Assembly: GCF_937981445.1 (NCBI RefSeq)
Contig: NZ_CALJON010000044.1
Location: forward strand, 68,139-132,138
Direction: 5' to 3'
Length of the DNA stretch: 64,000 nucleotides
From: an uncultured Veillonella sp.
GTDB lineage: Bacteria > Bacillota > Negativicutes > Veillonellales > Veillonellaceae
The position numbers and the translations under genes were made by a program. Position 1 is the stretch's first letter. Each line of letters opens with the position of its first letter. This document shows positions 52,664-61,508 of the stretch, piece after piece. Below the pieces are notes generated by a model. The model worked only from the letters and a program-made list of their open reading frames with translations, was not told the DNA's origin and searched no databases.

Positions 52664-53137
52664 TTATAATGCTAAGGTTAAGAAGCGCATTACAAACATG
52701 GCTAATACAGCATTTATTATACTTAGAATAATGAGTAGAGGCCAATATTTTACAGGTACATCAGCAACCCCGAGGAGGCGTCCCATATATTGTAATTGGG
52801 AGCCAATTAAGAAAATAGCTGGCATAAGAATTGTAGCACCAGTGCCATCAAGGGTGCCATGACTCATTAAGCCTACCGCAATACCAACCCCAGCGGAGGA
52901 GGAGAGCCAAGACGTAAGGAGAACAGTAATGGCTTCACCAGGTAGGCCGAAAATCCCCATAATAGGACCAAAGACAACGCCAATAAAATCGAGTACGCCT
53001 AATAGTTTTAAAATTAAAGCTAAAGTGTAGGCCATCAATACATTAGGTAGAAGATTAGTAGTACCTACGGTAAAACCTTTGCGCGCACCGGCAATAAATA
53101 TATCAAAAGGATTCTTGCTTTTCTTATTGTTGCTCAT
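52664..53137 (-). CDS. YjiG-like membrane protein (SpmB-type nucleoside-recognition domain)
   Basis: A 157-residue polytopic protein with about four helices. The NPFDIFIAGARKGFTVGTTNLLP opening and the central LTSWLSSSAGVGIAVGLMSHG are typical of the SpmB/YjiG half of a two-gene pair. Transport or sensing roles have been proposed for the family without proof. It overlaps the end of the YjiH-like gene by 14 bases, so the two are one operon and presumably form a complex. Confidence 0.8.
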   Translation of the reverse strand: MSNNKKSKNPFDIFIAGARKGFTVGTTNLLPNVLMAYTLALILKLLGVLDFIGVVFGPIMGIFGLPGEAITVLLTSWLSSSAGVGIAVGLMSHGTLDGTGATILMPAIFLIGSQLQYMGRLLGVADVPVKYWPLLIILSIINAVLAMFVMRFLTLAL

Positions 53138-53801
53138 CAGTAAAATCCCCCTTGTAAATAGTATTTAAGGCGATACGACAGAATACGGCGCCTACGAATT
53201 TGAAAATAAAGATAAGTACTAATGGAATCGATAATGGCAAGGTGAGAACTCCGAAAAGAGCTGCACCATTGGAGAAGTAGTTTGAAATCATGCCAGCACC
53301 ACTATATTGCCACTGTGTGATGATGATCAATTCCTTCATAGTTACTTGTTTGTTATCGAATAACTCTTTAGTAAGAGCCGCACCTGCATCAGTACTTTGT
53401 AAGTCTGTAATTAACGCAAGACCCGTACGGCCAGGAACACGCATAATAGGATATAAGAGCGGTGTTAATAATTTATGAGCTGCGCGAATGGCTCCATATT
53501 CAGTAAGTACTTCAAGAACCCCTAAGGCCAGCATGATGGATGGGATAAGTGATAGAGCAAAGATAAAGCCTTGACGAGCACCATTACCACCAGCACCGAG
53601 GAAGTTGATTTTACTACCTTCGCCACCAACAATACCGAATTTACCACCTAAGGTCGTGAAGTCGAAAGCACCGAGCCATTCATGGCCTTGGACTTTCATA
53701 AATACCCCTGAGAAGAAGAGAATGGCTACGATGAGAGCAATGTAGTCTGTCCACTTCGTTTTGGGGTTCCAATCTGTTTGTGTTCTTTCTTGGTCGTTCA
53801 T
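53124..53801 (-). CDS. YjiH-like membrane protein (SpmA-type nucleoside-recognition domain)
   Basis: A 225-residue polytopic membrane protein with about five helices; it belongs to the YjiH group and carries a Gate/nucleoside-recognition-like stretch (RVPGRTGLALITDLQSTDAGAALTKELFDNK near 135-165; cited in parts: RVPGRTGLALITDLQST, then DAGAALTKELF). It is first in the minus-strand operon with the YjiG-like gene. In E. coli yjiH-yjiG are beside a dipeptidase; here a divergent M20 amidohydrolase is adjacent, which suggests a link to peptide or amino-acyl compound use. A GGAGGGTAAC site lies upstream. Confidence 0.8.
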   Translation of the reverse strand: MNDQERTQTDWNPKTKWTDYIALIVAILFFSGVFMKVQGHEWLGAFDFTTLGGKFGIVGGEGSKINFLGAGGNGARQGFIFALSLIPSIMLALGVLEVLTEYGAIRAAHKLLTPLLYPIMRVPGRTGLALITDLQSTDAGAALTKELFDNKQVTMKELIIITQWQYSGAGMISNYFSNGAALFGVLTLPLSIPLVLIFIFKFVGAVFCRIALNTIYKGDFTDEQQ

Positions 53802-54031
53802 TTGTTACCCTCCTTAGTATATATGTACTTGTACAGTAGATGTTTTTATTATAATATATACCTAGAAGGACTTTCAATACTTTTCATTAAAAATATTTAA
53901 TAAAGAATTAAAATAAATTGTATAGTATATAGAATACATTTTATTTTAATGAAATTTCAAGAATCTGAGTGAAAAGCGAAGAAAGATGAATTTATTGTTA
54001 TAAAGAATTAGTTTGTTGGGGAGGAATTACT

Positions 54032-55144
54032 ATGAGTCACGTATTAGATTATTATAATCATCTACACACCATTCCAGAGCTAGGCTTTGAAGAAGTGAAA
54101 ACATCAAAATTCATTGCTGAAAAATTGGCTGAATTTGGTTATACTAATATTCAAACTGGTGTAGGTGGCACAACGGGTGTAGTAGCTACAATGGACAGTG
54201 GGGAACCAGGTCCTACTGTATTATTGCGCGCTGATATGGACTGCTTGGCTCATAATATTGATGGTGAAGTTGTTCTTCGTCATACCTGCGGTCATGATGG
54301 GCATTCCTCTATGTTACTTGCCACTGCGGAAGAAGTAATCAAATATTATCCTGTGTCTTCCGGTAAATTAATTTTCCTTTTCCAACCAGCTGAAGAATTA
54401 GGTACAGGTGCGCATGCAATTGCTGATGCGGGCGTTCTTGAAGGCGTTGAGTATGCCTTTGGCGCTCATGTTCGACCTATTGAAGAGGCTAGCAATGGAC
54501 AGGCTGTAGCAGCTATTTATTATGCATCGTCTGCTACGATTCAAGCAACTTTCACAGGGGTTACTAGCCATGCAGCTCGTCCTCATTTAGGCGTTAATGC
54601 ATTAGATGCGGCTGTATTAGCTATTAATGCAGTCAATACAATCCATTTACGGCCTACTGAGTCTTATAGTGTAAAAGCAACTCAGTTCCATGCTGATAGT
54701 GGTGTGACAAATAGCATTCCAGGCAAGGCTTTTGTTACATGGGATTTACGTGCTCAACTTAATCCAACGATGAAGGAATTGCATGAAAAGGTAATTACGG
54801 CTATTACTAATGCCGGCCAAGCTAATGGCTGTACTGTTGAATATGATGATAGCAAAATGCTAACAGCTGCTGAACATAATGAAGAATGTATTGATTTGTT
54901 AAAAGAAGCCATTTCTGAAGTATTAGGGGATGAAAATATGGTGCCTGAAGTCATTACGCCAGGTGGTGAAGACTTCTGGGTATATACGAATCGTTATCCA
55001 AATCTAAAGGCTGGTTTCTTTGGCTTAGGCTGTGACTTAAAACCAGGCCTTCATCATCCAGATATGAGCTTTGACACATCGGCTTTAGAAAATGGTGTAA
55101 AAATTTATTTAACTGTTCTTAAAAACTTAGGTATGATTGACTAA
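54032..55144 (+). CDS. M20-family amidohydrolase/peptidase
   Basis: Zinc-dependent amidohydrolase of the IAA-amino-acid hydrolase/N-acyl-amino-acid hydrolase group, 370 residues. Metal and catalytic motifs: LLRADMDCL near residues 66-74, HTCGHDGHSSML near 88-99, PAEELGTGAHAI near 118-129 and HHPDMSFD near 351. The dimerisation domain with HAARPHLGVNAL lies near 185-196. The substrate (N-acyl amino acid, amide or dipeptide) cannot be read out. It is divergent from the YjiH/YjiG pair and starts behind GGGGAGG. Confidence 0.9.
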   Translation: MSHVLDYYNHLHTIPELGFEEVKTSKFIAEKLAEFGYTNIQTGVGGTTGVVATMDSGEPGPTVLLRADMDCLAHNIDGEVVLRHTCGHDGHSSMLLATAEEVIKYYPVSSGKLIFLFQPAEELGTGAHAIADAGVLEGVEYAFGAHVRPIEEASNGQAVAAIYYASSATIQATFTGVTSHAARPHLGVNALDAAVLAINAVNTIHLRPTESYSVKATQFHADSGVTNSIPGKAFVTWDLRAQLNPTMKELHEKVITAITNAGQANGCTVEYDDSKMLTAAEHNEECIDLLKEAISEVLGDENMVPEVITPGGEDFWVYTNRYPNLKAGFFGLGCDLKPGLHHPDMSFDTSALENGVKIYLTVLKNLGMID

Positions 55145-55231
55145 TTTCTAAATTAAGTTCTAAAGTGATTAAGTTCTAATTCTAAAGTGACCAAGTTTTA
55201 AATTGATTAAGTTCTAATAAATTGATTAAAT
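55133..55231 (+). repeat. Degenerate 16-22 nt repeats spanning the amidohydrolase stop codon
   Basis: Variants of ATTAAGTTCTAAAGTG recur from about 55136 to 55231; the gene's TAA (55142-55144) is in the first, degenerate copy. AGTTCTAAAGTG also occurs in the 56-nt repeat near 23814 and 23870. Confidence 0.7.
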
Positions 55232-55246
55232 GATCAATTTATTATT

Positions 55247-55314
55247 AAGGTCCCTAGGCTAAGGGGATGAAGCTTTGTGCTTTTCCTCCCTTTGGCAATG
55301 GGGACCTTATTTTA
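55247..55314 (+). terminator. Folded element, probable terminator of the amidohydrolase gene
   Basis: AAGGTCCC (55247-55254) pairs with GGGACCTT (55301-55308) around an inner structure that includes AAGGG/CCCTT. ATTTTAG follows, a modest T-run. The 62-base size is larger than a simple terminator. Confidence 0.55.
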
Positions 55315-55375
55315 GCGTAAAGTGCATGCAACCTTTTACAATGCGCAGATTCTTTCGAATCTTTTATAAAATGAC

Positions 55376-55405
55376 TTGCACATTGTGCGGCTTATGAGTT
55401 ATTAT
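55376..55405 (+). promoter_or_regulatory. Candidate promoter of cggR
   Basis: TTGCAC at 55376-55381 and TATTAT at 55400-55405 are separated by 18 bases and lie just upstream of the CggR-like operator. Confidence 0.5.
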
Positions 55406-55433
55406 ATAGGCGAGGATATTTTTTTGTTTAGTG

Positions 55434-55469
55434 CGGGACGATTTTTGCTCCGGCGGGATGAAAGAGGTA
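55434..55469 (+). promoter_or_regulatory. CggR-like operator upstream of cggR
   Basis: CGGGAC (55434-55439) and CGGGAT (55454-55459) are direct repeats whose starts are 20 bases apart. The Bacillus CggR operator is CGGGAC-N6-TGTC-N4-CGGGAC-N6-TGTC, which has the same 20-base period. TGCT stands at the first TGTC position. The second half overlaps the cggR ribosome site. Confidence 0.65.
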
Positions 55470-55473
55470 CAAT

Positions 55474-56499
55474 GTGAAAGATTTATCAGAAGTGTATCAG
55501 CGAATAGCGCCAGAGTTAATGCGTATTGTGGAGGAACGCTATTTACTTCTTAACCATATATCCTATGCACAACCTATTGGGCGTCGCATGTTGGCTACTT
55601 TGAGTAAATTATCAGAACGGGTAGTTCGCTCTCATGTAGAGATTATGAAGGATAATGGTTTGGTAGCGTTTACTCAGCAAGGTATGGTATTGACTGAGGA
55701 AGGCAAACGCATTTTACCAGAGTTAAATTCGTCGATGCATGAACTCAATAAAATAAGTGAATTGGAGACTAAAATCAAACAGGCGCTTCAAATTGATGAA
55801 GTCATCATATCTGGTACAGATAGTGACACACCAAAAGATCGTAAGGAATTAGGCTTTAAAGCGGCTAAGACCTTACAAAGAGTCTTACGAAATGGCACTG
55901 TTTTAGCCGTCAGTGGTGGTAGTACTATGGCTGTGATGGCCGAATCACTACCAGCTAAGAAGTGTGATGTTACAGTTATACCGGCGCGCGGTGGTATTGG
56001 TGAGCGCGTAGAGTATCAGGCCAATGTAATAGCTTCTGTAATTGCAGAAAAATTAGATAGCTCATATCGTATGATTCATTTGCCTGATGGCTTGTCCCAA
56101 GAATCCTTAAATATTCTTATGAATATGGAGCCTCAAATTAAAGAAGTGATGGCCCTAGCTAAGGAGACTGAAGTATTGATCTTTGGTATAGGCGAGGCCA
56201 TGCATATGGCGGCACAACGCCATATTAGTGATGAACAGCGCACAGTACTAAAAAATAAAAGAGCCGTTGGTGAAGCTTTGGGCTATTATTGTGATGTAGC
56301 AGGCAATATTGTATATGCTACTAACAATGTGGGCATTGCCCTAGCTAATGTGCCTAATATCCCCCATGTCATAGCCGTGGCGGGAGGTGCCGAAAAGGCG
56401 AAAGCCATTATTGGCGTTATGCGTGCTTGCCGAAAAGGTACCTTAATTATAGACGAAGGGGCCGCTGAGGCTATGTCAGCGCTATTACATCTTAATTAG
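55474..56499 (+). CDS. cggR: Central glycolytic genes regulator CggR (SorC family)
   Basis: DNA-binding repressor of the gap operon that responds to fructose 1,6-bisphosphate in Bacillus. The 341-residue protein has an N-terminal winged-helix domain (residues 20-75, QPIGRRMLATLSKLSERVVRSHV; cited in parts) followed by a sugar-binding SorC domain with VSGGSTMAVMAESL near 148-161, VIPARGGIGERVEYQAN near 169-185 and IPHVIAVAGGAEKAKAI near the end. It starts at GTG after AAGAGG. A CggR-like operator lies at its own promoter, so autoregulation is likely. It precedes gap, the conserved order. Confidence 0.93.
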   Translation: MKDLSEVYQRIAPELMRIVEERYLLLNHISYAQPIGRRMLATLSKLSERVVRSHVEIMKDNGLVAFTQQGMVLTEEGKRILPELNSSMHELNKISELETKIKQALQIDEVIISGTDSDTPKDRKELGFKAAKTLQRVLRNGTVLAVSGGSTMAVMAESLPAKKCDVTVIPARGGIGERVEYQANVIASVIAEKLDSSYRMIHLPDGLSQESLNILMNMEPQIKEVMALAKETEVLIFGIGEAMHMAAQRHISDEQRTVLKNKRAVGEALGYYCDVAGNIVYATNNVGIALANVPNIPHVIAVAGGAEKAKAIIGVMRACRKGTLIIDEGAAEAMSALLHLN

Positions 56500-56605
56500 T
56501 TGTTATTTCCTAGGTCATTTTTCGAGGATAGTGACTTAGTAAGTATAAATTTATAAATTACATAGTGGTTTATATGTGGGTATTAATCTTAGGAGGAAAA
56601 GAATC

Positions 56606-57613
56606 ATGGCAGTAAAAATTGGTATTAATGGATTTGGTCGAATTGGTAAATGTGTTATGCGTGCCACTTTGAATAATCCTGATGTGGAAGTAGTAGCAAT
56701 TAATGATTTAGGCGACATTCAAGGTTCTGCGCTTTTATTTAAACATGACTCTGTGCATGGCAATTTAAAAGAAGAAGTGACTGTTGATGGCGATTATTTA
56801 ATCGTAGGTGGTAAACGAGTTCGCGTATTCCATGATCCAAACCCATCCAATATTAATTGGTCTGAAGAAAATGTTGACATCGTTGTAGAAGCAACTGGTC
56901 GTTTCCGTAAAGGTGAGGAAGCAGCTCAACACTTAGGTGGTACAGTTAAAAAAGTTATCATTTCTGCACCAGCTAAAGATGAAGACATCACTATCGTTAT
57001 GGGTGTTAACCAAGACCAATATGATCCAGCTAAACATCATATTATTTCCAATGCTAGCTGTACAACTAACTGCTTAGCACCTTTTGCTAAAGTACTTAAT
57101 GATAAATTCGGTATTAAACGCGGCTTAATGACCACTGTTCATTCCTATACTAATGATCAACGCATTTTAGATACACCACATAAAGATCTTCGCCGTGCGC
57201 GCGCTGCTGCCTTATCCATTATTCCAACAACTACTGGTGCCGCTAAAGCCGTAGCACTTGTGTTACCTGAATTAAAAGGTAAATTAAATGGTTTTGCTCT
57301 TCGCGTGCCAACTCCAAATGTTTCTATTACTGATCTTGTAGCAGAACTAGACAGAGAAACAACAAAAGAAGAAATCAATGCAGCACTTCGTGAAGCTGCT
57401 CAAGGGGAATTAAAAGGCATCCTTGGTGTGTCTGATTTACCACTTGTTTCTCATGACTTCAATGGTGATTCTAGAAGCTCTATTGTAGATGCGGATTTAA
57501 CTATGACAATGGAAGGCAATATGGTAAAAGTTGTTTCCTGGTATGATAATGAATGGGGTTATTCCAACCGTGTAGTTGATTTAGCTAAGTTCATTGGTGA
57601 AAAAGGCCTATAA
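56606..57613 (+). CDS. gapA: Glyceraldehyde-3-phosphate dehydrogenase
   Basis: NAD-dependent oxidation of glyceraldehyde 3-phosphate. The Rossmann start KIGINGFGRIGK is at residues 4-15; the catalytic cysteine is Cys152 in ASCTTNCLAP; VSWYDNEWGYSNRVVDL is near the end. The length is 335 residues. I start at ATG 56606 behind AGGAGG; an in-frame GTG at 56576 has no site. It follows cggR by 106 bases and ends at a terminator, so pgk-tpi-gpmI need their own promoter or readthrough. Confidence 0.96.
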   Translation: MAVKIGINGFGRIGKCVMRATLNNPDVEVVAINDLGDIQGSALLFKHDSVHGNLKEEVTVDGDYLIVGGKRVRVFHDPNPSNINWSEENVDIVVEATGRFRKGEEAAQHLGGTVKKVIISAPAKDEDITIVMGVNQDQYDPAKHHIISNASCTTNCLAPFAKVLNDKFGIKRGLMTTVHSYTNDQRILDTPHKDLRRARAAALSIIPTTTGAAKAVALVLPELKGKLNGFALRVPTPNVSITDLVAELDRETTKEEINAALREAAQGELKGILGVSDLPLVSHDFNGDSRSSIVDADLTMTMEGNMVKVVSWYDNEWGYSNRVVDLAKFIGEKGL

Positions 57614-57618
57614 TAAAC

Positions 57619-57643
57619 GGGGGACTGTATAGTCCCCTTTTTT
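57619..57643 (+). terminator. Rho-independent terminator after gapA
   Basis: GGGGACT and AGTCCCC pair across GTAT, followed by six Ts. It splits the glycolytic block between gapA and pgk. Confidence 0.92.
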
Positions 57644-57771
57644 CACATATTTTATAATTTATTAGCTGATTAAGAGCGTACAGGTTAAAAACTTATAATT
57701 TGAGCTAAGTAGTTATAGTAAGTGCTATTGTAGGGCTCTACTTTATAAGGATTCATACTGTGGAGGAATAT

Positions 57772-58950
57772 ATGAAAAAGACATTAGAAGCAATTGATGT
57801 AGCCCATAAAAAAGTATTTGTACGTGTGGATTTTAATGTACCTTTAAAAGATGGTCAAATCACGGATGATACACGAATTCGTGCTACTTTACCAACAATT
57901 AATTACCTAATTGGCAAAGGTGCTAAGATTATCTTAGCCTCCCATTTGGGACGACCAAAAGGAGAACGCAAACCAGAATTTACCTTAGCTCCTTGTGCTA
58001 AACGCTTAGGTGAATTACTTGGTAAAGAGGTAGCATTTGCCAGTGATTGTGTAGGTCCTGAAGCCGAAGCTGCAGCTGCTAAGCTTAATGATGGAGACGT
58101 ATTATTATTAGAAAATCTTCGCTATCATAAAGAAGAAGAAAAAAATGGCCCAGAATTTGCTAAAGCTTTAGCAAGCTTAGCTGAAGTGGGCATCAATGAT
58201 GCTTTTGGTGTGTCTCATCGTGCGCATGCATCTGTAGAAGGTATTACAGCATACTTACCAATGGTAGCAGGCTACTTATTGGAAAAAGAAATTAAGTATG
58301 TAGGTGGTGCTGTAGCTAATCCGGAACATCCATTTGCGGCCATTATTGGGGGTGCAAAAGTAAGCGATAAAATTGAAGTCATTTCTAATTTATTGCCAAA
58401 AGTAGAAGTTCTTATCATCGGCGGCGGTATGGCAAATACTTTCATAGCAGCTAAAGGTTATCCTACAGGTTCTTCCTTAGTGGAAGCAGATAAGATTGAA
58501 TTGGCAGCCTCTTTAATTAAACAAGCAGAAGAAACTCATACTAATCTATTGTTGCCAACAGACTTTGTTGTAGCTGATGCATTTAGCAATGAGGCCAATC
58601 ATAAAGTAGTCCCTGCTGATGGTATCGAAGATGGTTGGATGGTTCTTGATATTGGGCCAGATAGCCAAAAAGCATTTGCTGAAGCACTTCATTCTATGCG
58701 CATGATTGTATGGAATGGGCCAATGGGTGTATTTGAAATGGATAATTTTGCTGGCGGCACTAATGCAGTAGCTAAGGCTGTGGCAGAAGCCGAAGCAATC
58801 ACCATCGTAGGTGGTGGTGATTCTGTAGCAGCTATTGAAAAGAGTGGTCTTGCTAATAAGATTTCCCATATTTCTACTGGTGGCGGTGCTTCCTTAGAGT
58901 ATTTAGAAGGTAAAGCATTACCAGGCATTATGGCCTTACAAGAGGCATAG
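57772..58950 (+). CDS. pgk: Phosphoglycerate kinase
   Basis: Makes ATP from 1,3-bisphosphoglycerate. The 392-residue protein has VFVRVDFNVPLKDGQI near residues 14-29, the nucleotide site GGAKVSDKIEVI near 196-207, WNGPMGVFEMD near 316 and GGGDSVAAIEKSG near 347. It starts at ATG 57772 behind GTGGAGG. It lies 8 bases before tpiA, so they are co-transcribed. The order pgk-tpiA-gpmI-eno is the standard Firmicutes order. Confidence 0.96.
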   Translation: MKKTLEAIDVAHKKVFVRVDFNVPLKDGQITDDTRIRATLPTINYLIGKGAKIILASHLGRPKGERKPEFTLAPCAKRLGELLGKEVAFASDCVGPEAEAAAAKLNDGDVLLLENLRYHKEEEKNGPEFAKALASLAEVGINDAFGVSHRAHASVEGITAYLPMVAGYLLEKEIKYVGGAVANPEHPFAAIIGGAKVSDKIEVISNLLPKVEVLIIGGGMANTFIAAKGYPTGSSLVEADKIELAASLIKQAEETHTNLLLPTDFVVADAFSNEANHKVVPADGIEDGWMVLDIGPDSQKAFAEALHSMRMIVWNGPMGVFEMDNFAGGTNAVAKAVAEAEAITIVGGGDSVAAIEKSGLANKISHISTGGGASLEYLEGKALPGIMALQEA

Positions 58951-58958
58951 GAGGCACT

Positions 58959-59711
58959 ATGAGACAACAAATCATTGCAGGAAACTGGAAAATGCACACC
59001 AATTTGGCAGATGCTACGATTTTAGTAGAAGGTTTAAAAGCAGCACTTGCAGCGGCTACTACAGACCGTGAAGTCGTAGTATGTCCTCCATTTACAGGTC
59101 TTACTACAGTGAGCGATTTAGTAGAAGACACGAAGATTCGTGTAGGTGCTCAAAATATGCATTATGAAGCAAGTGGTGCTTTTACTGGTGAAATTGCTCC
59201 AGCCATGCTCACTGATTTAGGTTGCCATTATGTTATCCTAGGTCATTCCGAACGACGTCAATATTTTGGCGAAACTGACGAGTTGATTAATAAAAAAATC
59301 AAAGCAGCCTTTGCTAATGATATAGTGCCTATTCTTTGTGTAGGCGAAAGTTTAGCACAGCGTGAAGCTAATGAAACTCAAACCTTCATTGATAGTCAAT
59401 TAGCTAATGGCTTACTTGATCTTACAGCTGAACAAGTAGGTCAGATGGTCATTGCATATGAACCAATTTGGGCTATTGGCACTGGTAAAACAGCTACTGC
59501 TGAGCAAGCCGGTGAAGTATGTACGGCCATTCGCAAGAAAATTGCTGATTTGTTTGGTCAGGACGCAGCTGAATCCGTACGTATCCAATATGGTGGTAGC
59601 GTAAAAGGTAGTAATGCGAAGGAAATTTTATCTCAAGCCGATATTGATGGGGCCCTTGTAGGTGGTGCTTCTTTGAAGGCTGACGATTTTATGGCTATTA
59701 TTACAGCCTAA
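58959..59711 (+). CDS. tpiA: Triose-phosphate isomerase
   Basis: Interconverts dihydroxyacetone phosphate and glyceraldehyde 3-phosphate. The barrel's active-site residues are Lys11 (AGNWKMH), His96 (LGHSERRQ) and Glu168 (AYEPIWAIGTGKTA). The phosphate-binding ends IQYGGSVKGSN and DGALVGGASLK are present. The length of 250 residues is normal. It begins 8 bases after pgk with an AGGAGG site overlapping the end of pgk. Confidence 0.97.
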   Translation: MRQQIIAGNWKMHTNLADATILVEGLKAALAAATTDREVVVCPPFTGLTTVSDLVEDTKIRVGAQNMHYEASGAFTGEIAPAMLTDLGCHYVILGHSERRQYFGETDELINKKIKAAFANDIVPILCVGESLAQREANETQTFIDSQLANGLLDLTAEQVGQMVIAYEPIWAIGTGKTATAEQAGEVCTAIRKKIADLFGQDAAESVRIQYGGSVKGSNAKEILSQADIDGALVGGASLKADDFMAIITA

Positions 59712-59768
59712 GGCTGCAGTGTGGCATATAGAACATACTGCATAATTTACATAGAAGAGAGGGACGGT

Positions 59769-61307
59769 ATGGCAATATTAAAGAGCCCCGTTATGCTCAC
59801 TATATTAGATGGTTTTGGTCTTGGTGACATACAAGACATAACAAATGCTGTTGTTCAAGCTCATCCAGAGAATTTTAAAGCTTTGTATGATGGTTATGCC
59901 CATACACAGCTACAAGCCTCAGGATTGGCCGTAGGACTTCCGGAAGGTCAGATGGGCAATTCCGAAGTGGGCCATTTAAATATAGGTGCGGGGCGCATCG
60001 TATATCAAGAATTAACACGTATAACTAAAGATACTGAAGAGGGCACATTCTTTGAAAAGGCAATTATTAAGGAATTATATGCAAAAGCGAAGAACAGCCG
60101 TTTGCAAATTATTGGTTTGCTATCTGATGGCGGCGTGCATAGCTCTTTAGATCATATTAAGGCAATTATTAAAGGAGCTAAGGATGCAGGTATTACATCT
60201 GTATATGTGCATGCTTTGCTAGATGGCCGTGATGTACCGCCAAAAAGCGCCTTAACTTATGTTCATGATTTAGAATCGTTTATGAGCGATTTGGGACTCG
60301 GTCAAATTGCTACCATTGGAGGTCGCTATTATGGCATGGACCGCGATAAACGATGGGAACGGGTCGAGCAGGCTTATAAAGCGATTGTAGATGGTGAAGG
60401 GGCAATGGCCAAAACGGCCACTGCCGCAGTGGAAGCGTCTTATGCACAAGATGTGGTGGACGAATTTGTAGTCCCTGTAGTGGTACACAAAGAAGGGTCT
60501 ATTGAGGCTAATGATGGCGTGATTTTCGCTAATTTTAGACCTGATCGAGCACGTCAATTAACCCGCGCTATTGTGGACCCAGATTTTACAGGTTTTACTC
60601 GCAAAAAAGGTGTTGTACCAGTTTATTTTGCCACTATGACAAAATATGAAGAAGGCTTACCCGTTCATATAGTATATGAAAAAGAAGTCCTTACTAATAC
60701 ATTGGGTCAAGTCTTATCTGATGGGGGCTATACACAGCTTCGCATTGCAGAAACAGAGAAATACGCCCATGTAACCTATTTCTTTAATGGTGGTGAGGAA
60801 GAACCTTTCAAAGGAGAAGAGCGCATTTTAGTACCATCTCCTAAAGTTGCTACGTATGATATGCAGCCTGAAATGAGTGCTTATGAAGTAACTGATAAGG
60901 TGGTAGCAGCCATTGAAAGTAAAGCTTTTGACATGATTGTGCTCAATTTTGCTAATCCTGATATGGTAGGCCATACAGGTGATTTTGAGGCAGCTAAGAA
61001 GGCCGTACAAACTGTGGACACTTGCTTAGGCCGTATTGCTGAAGCTATTAAAAAGGTGCAGGGCCACCTCTTAATTACAGCAGACCATGGCAATTCTGAA
61101 ATGATGATTGATCACAGTACAGGGGCTCCTCATACAGCACACACAACCAATCCAGTGCCACTCATTTTAGTGAGTGATATATATACTAAAGAGGACTATG
61201 AATTACAGTCCGGGCGTCTTTGTGATTTAGCACCTACCATGCTTTACTTAGGTGGTATTGAGCAGCCAAGTGAAATGACAGGGCAAAATTTAGTTCATAA
61301 GAAATAA
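59769..61307 (+). CDS. gpmI: Phosphoglycerate mutase, cofactor-independent
   Basis: Interconverts 3- and 2-phosphoglycerate using Mn. The metal-binding start MLTILDGFGLGD has Asp14; the catalytic Ser65 is in GNSEVGHLNIGAGR; HALLDGRDVPP and ITADHGNSEMM follow. The length of 512 residues is standard. I start at ATG 59769 behind AGAGAGGGA; the in-frame start at 59721 has no site. It follows tpiA by 57 bases, then a 201-base gap precedes eno. Confidence 0.96.
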   Translation: MAILKSPVMLTILDGFGLGDIQDITNAVVQAHPENFKALYDGYAHTQLQASGLAVGLPEGQMGNSEVGHLNIGAGRIVYQELTRITKDTEEGTFFEKAIIKELYAKAKNSRLQIIGLLSDGGVHSSLDHIKAIIKGAKDAGITSVYVHALLDGRDVPPKSALTYVHDLESFMSDLGLGQIATIGGRYYGMDRDKRWERVEQAYKAIVDGEGAMAKTATAAVEASYAQDVVDEFVVPVVVHKEGSIEANDGVIFANFRPDRARQLTRAIVDPDFTGFTRKKGVVPVYFATMTKYEEGLPVHIVYEKEVLTNTLGQVLSDGGYTQLRIAETEKYAHVTYFFNGGEEEPFKGEERILVPSPKVATYDMQPEMSAYEVTDKVVAAIESKAFDMIVLNFANPDMVGHTGDFEAAKKAVQTVDTCLGRIAEAIKKVQGHLLITADHGNSEMMIDHSTGAPHTAHTTNPVPLILVSDIYTKEDYELQSGRLCDLAPTMLYLGGIEQPSEMTGQNLVHKK

Positions 61308-61508
61308 GTGCGCTTCACTTGATGAAACTTATGAAACAAATGGTCGCATATAAGAAATAAGTCCCACATAGGTATAACTTGTTCCCTGTAATAAAGGCAA
61401 GACAATTCTATGTAGGGTATAATGAAATTATAAACATATCTACAGTGCAAAATGAAACCTATCATTATGAGTAGATATAAAAGGTTAACGTATTAAGGAG
61501 GTCATATT

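Larger units (their letters stand above)
55145..55473. other. Intergenic region between the amidohydrolase and cggR
   Basis: This 329-base gap holds the repeat tract, an 11-bp inverted repeat (AATAAATTGAT at 55216-55226), a folded terminator-like element, a small hairpin at 55348-55363, the cggR promoter and a CggR-like operator. No gene is apparent. Confidence 0.75.

Noticed and set aside
52599..52862. Plus-strand frame overlapping the PepSY end and YjiG-like gene
   Set aside because: It runs through a terminator and opposite a conserved membrane-protein gene.
55348..55363. Terminator AGATTC-TTTC-GAATCT before the cggR promoter
   Set aside because: The 6-bp stem is A/T-rich and weak, and a better terminator for the amidohydrolase lies just upstream.
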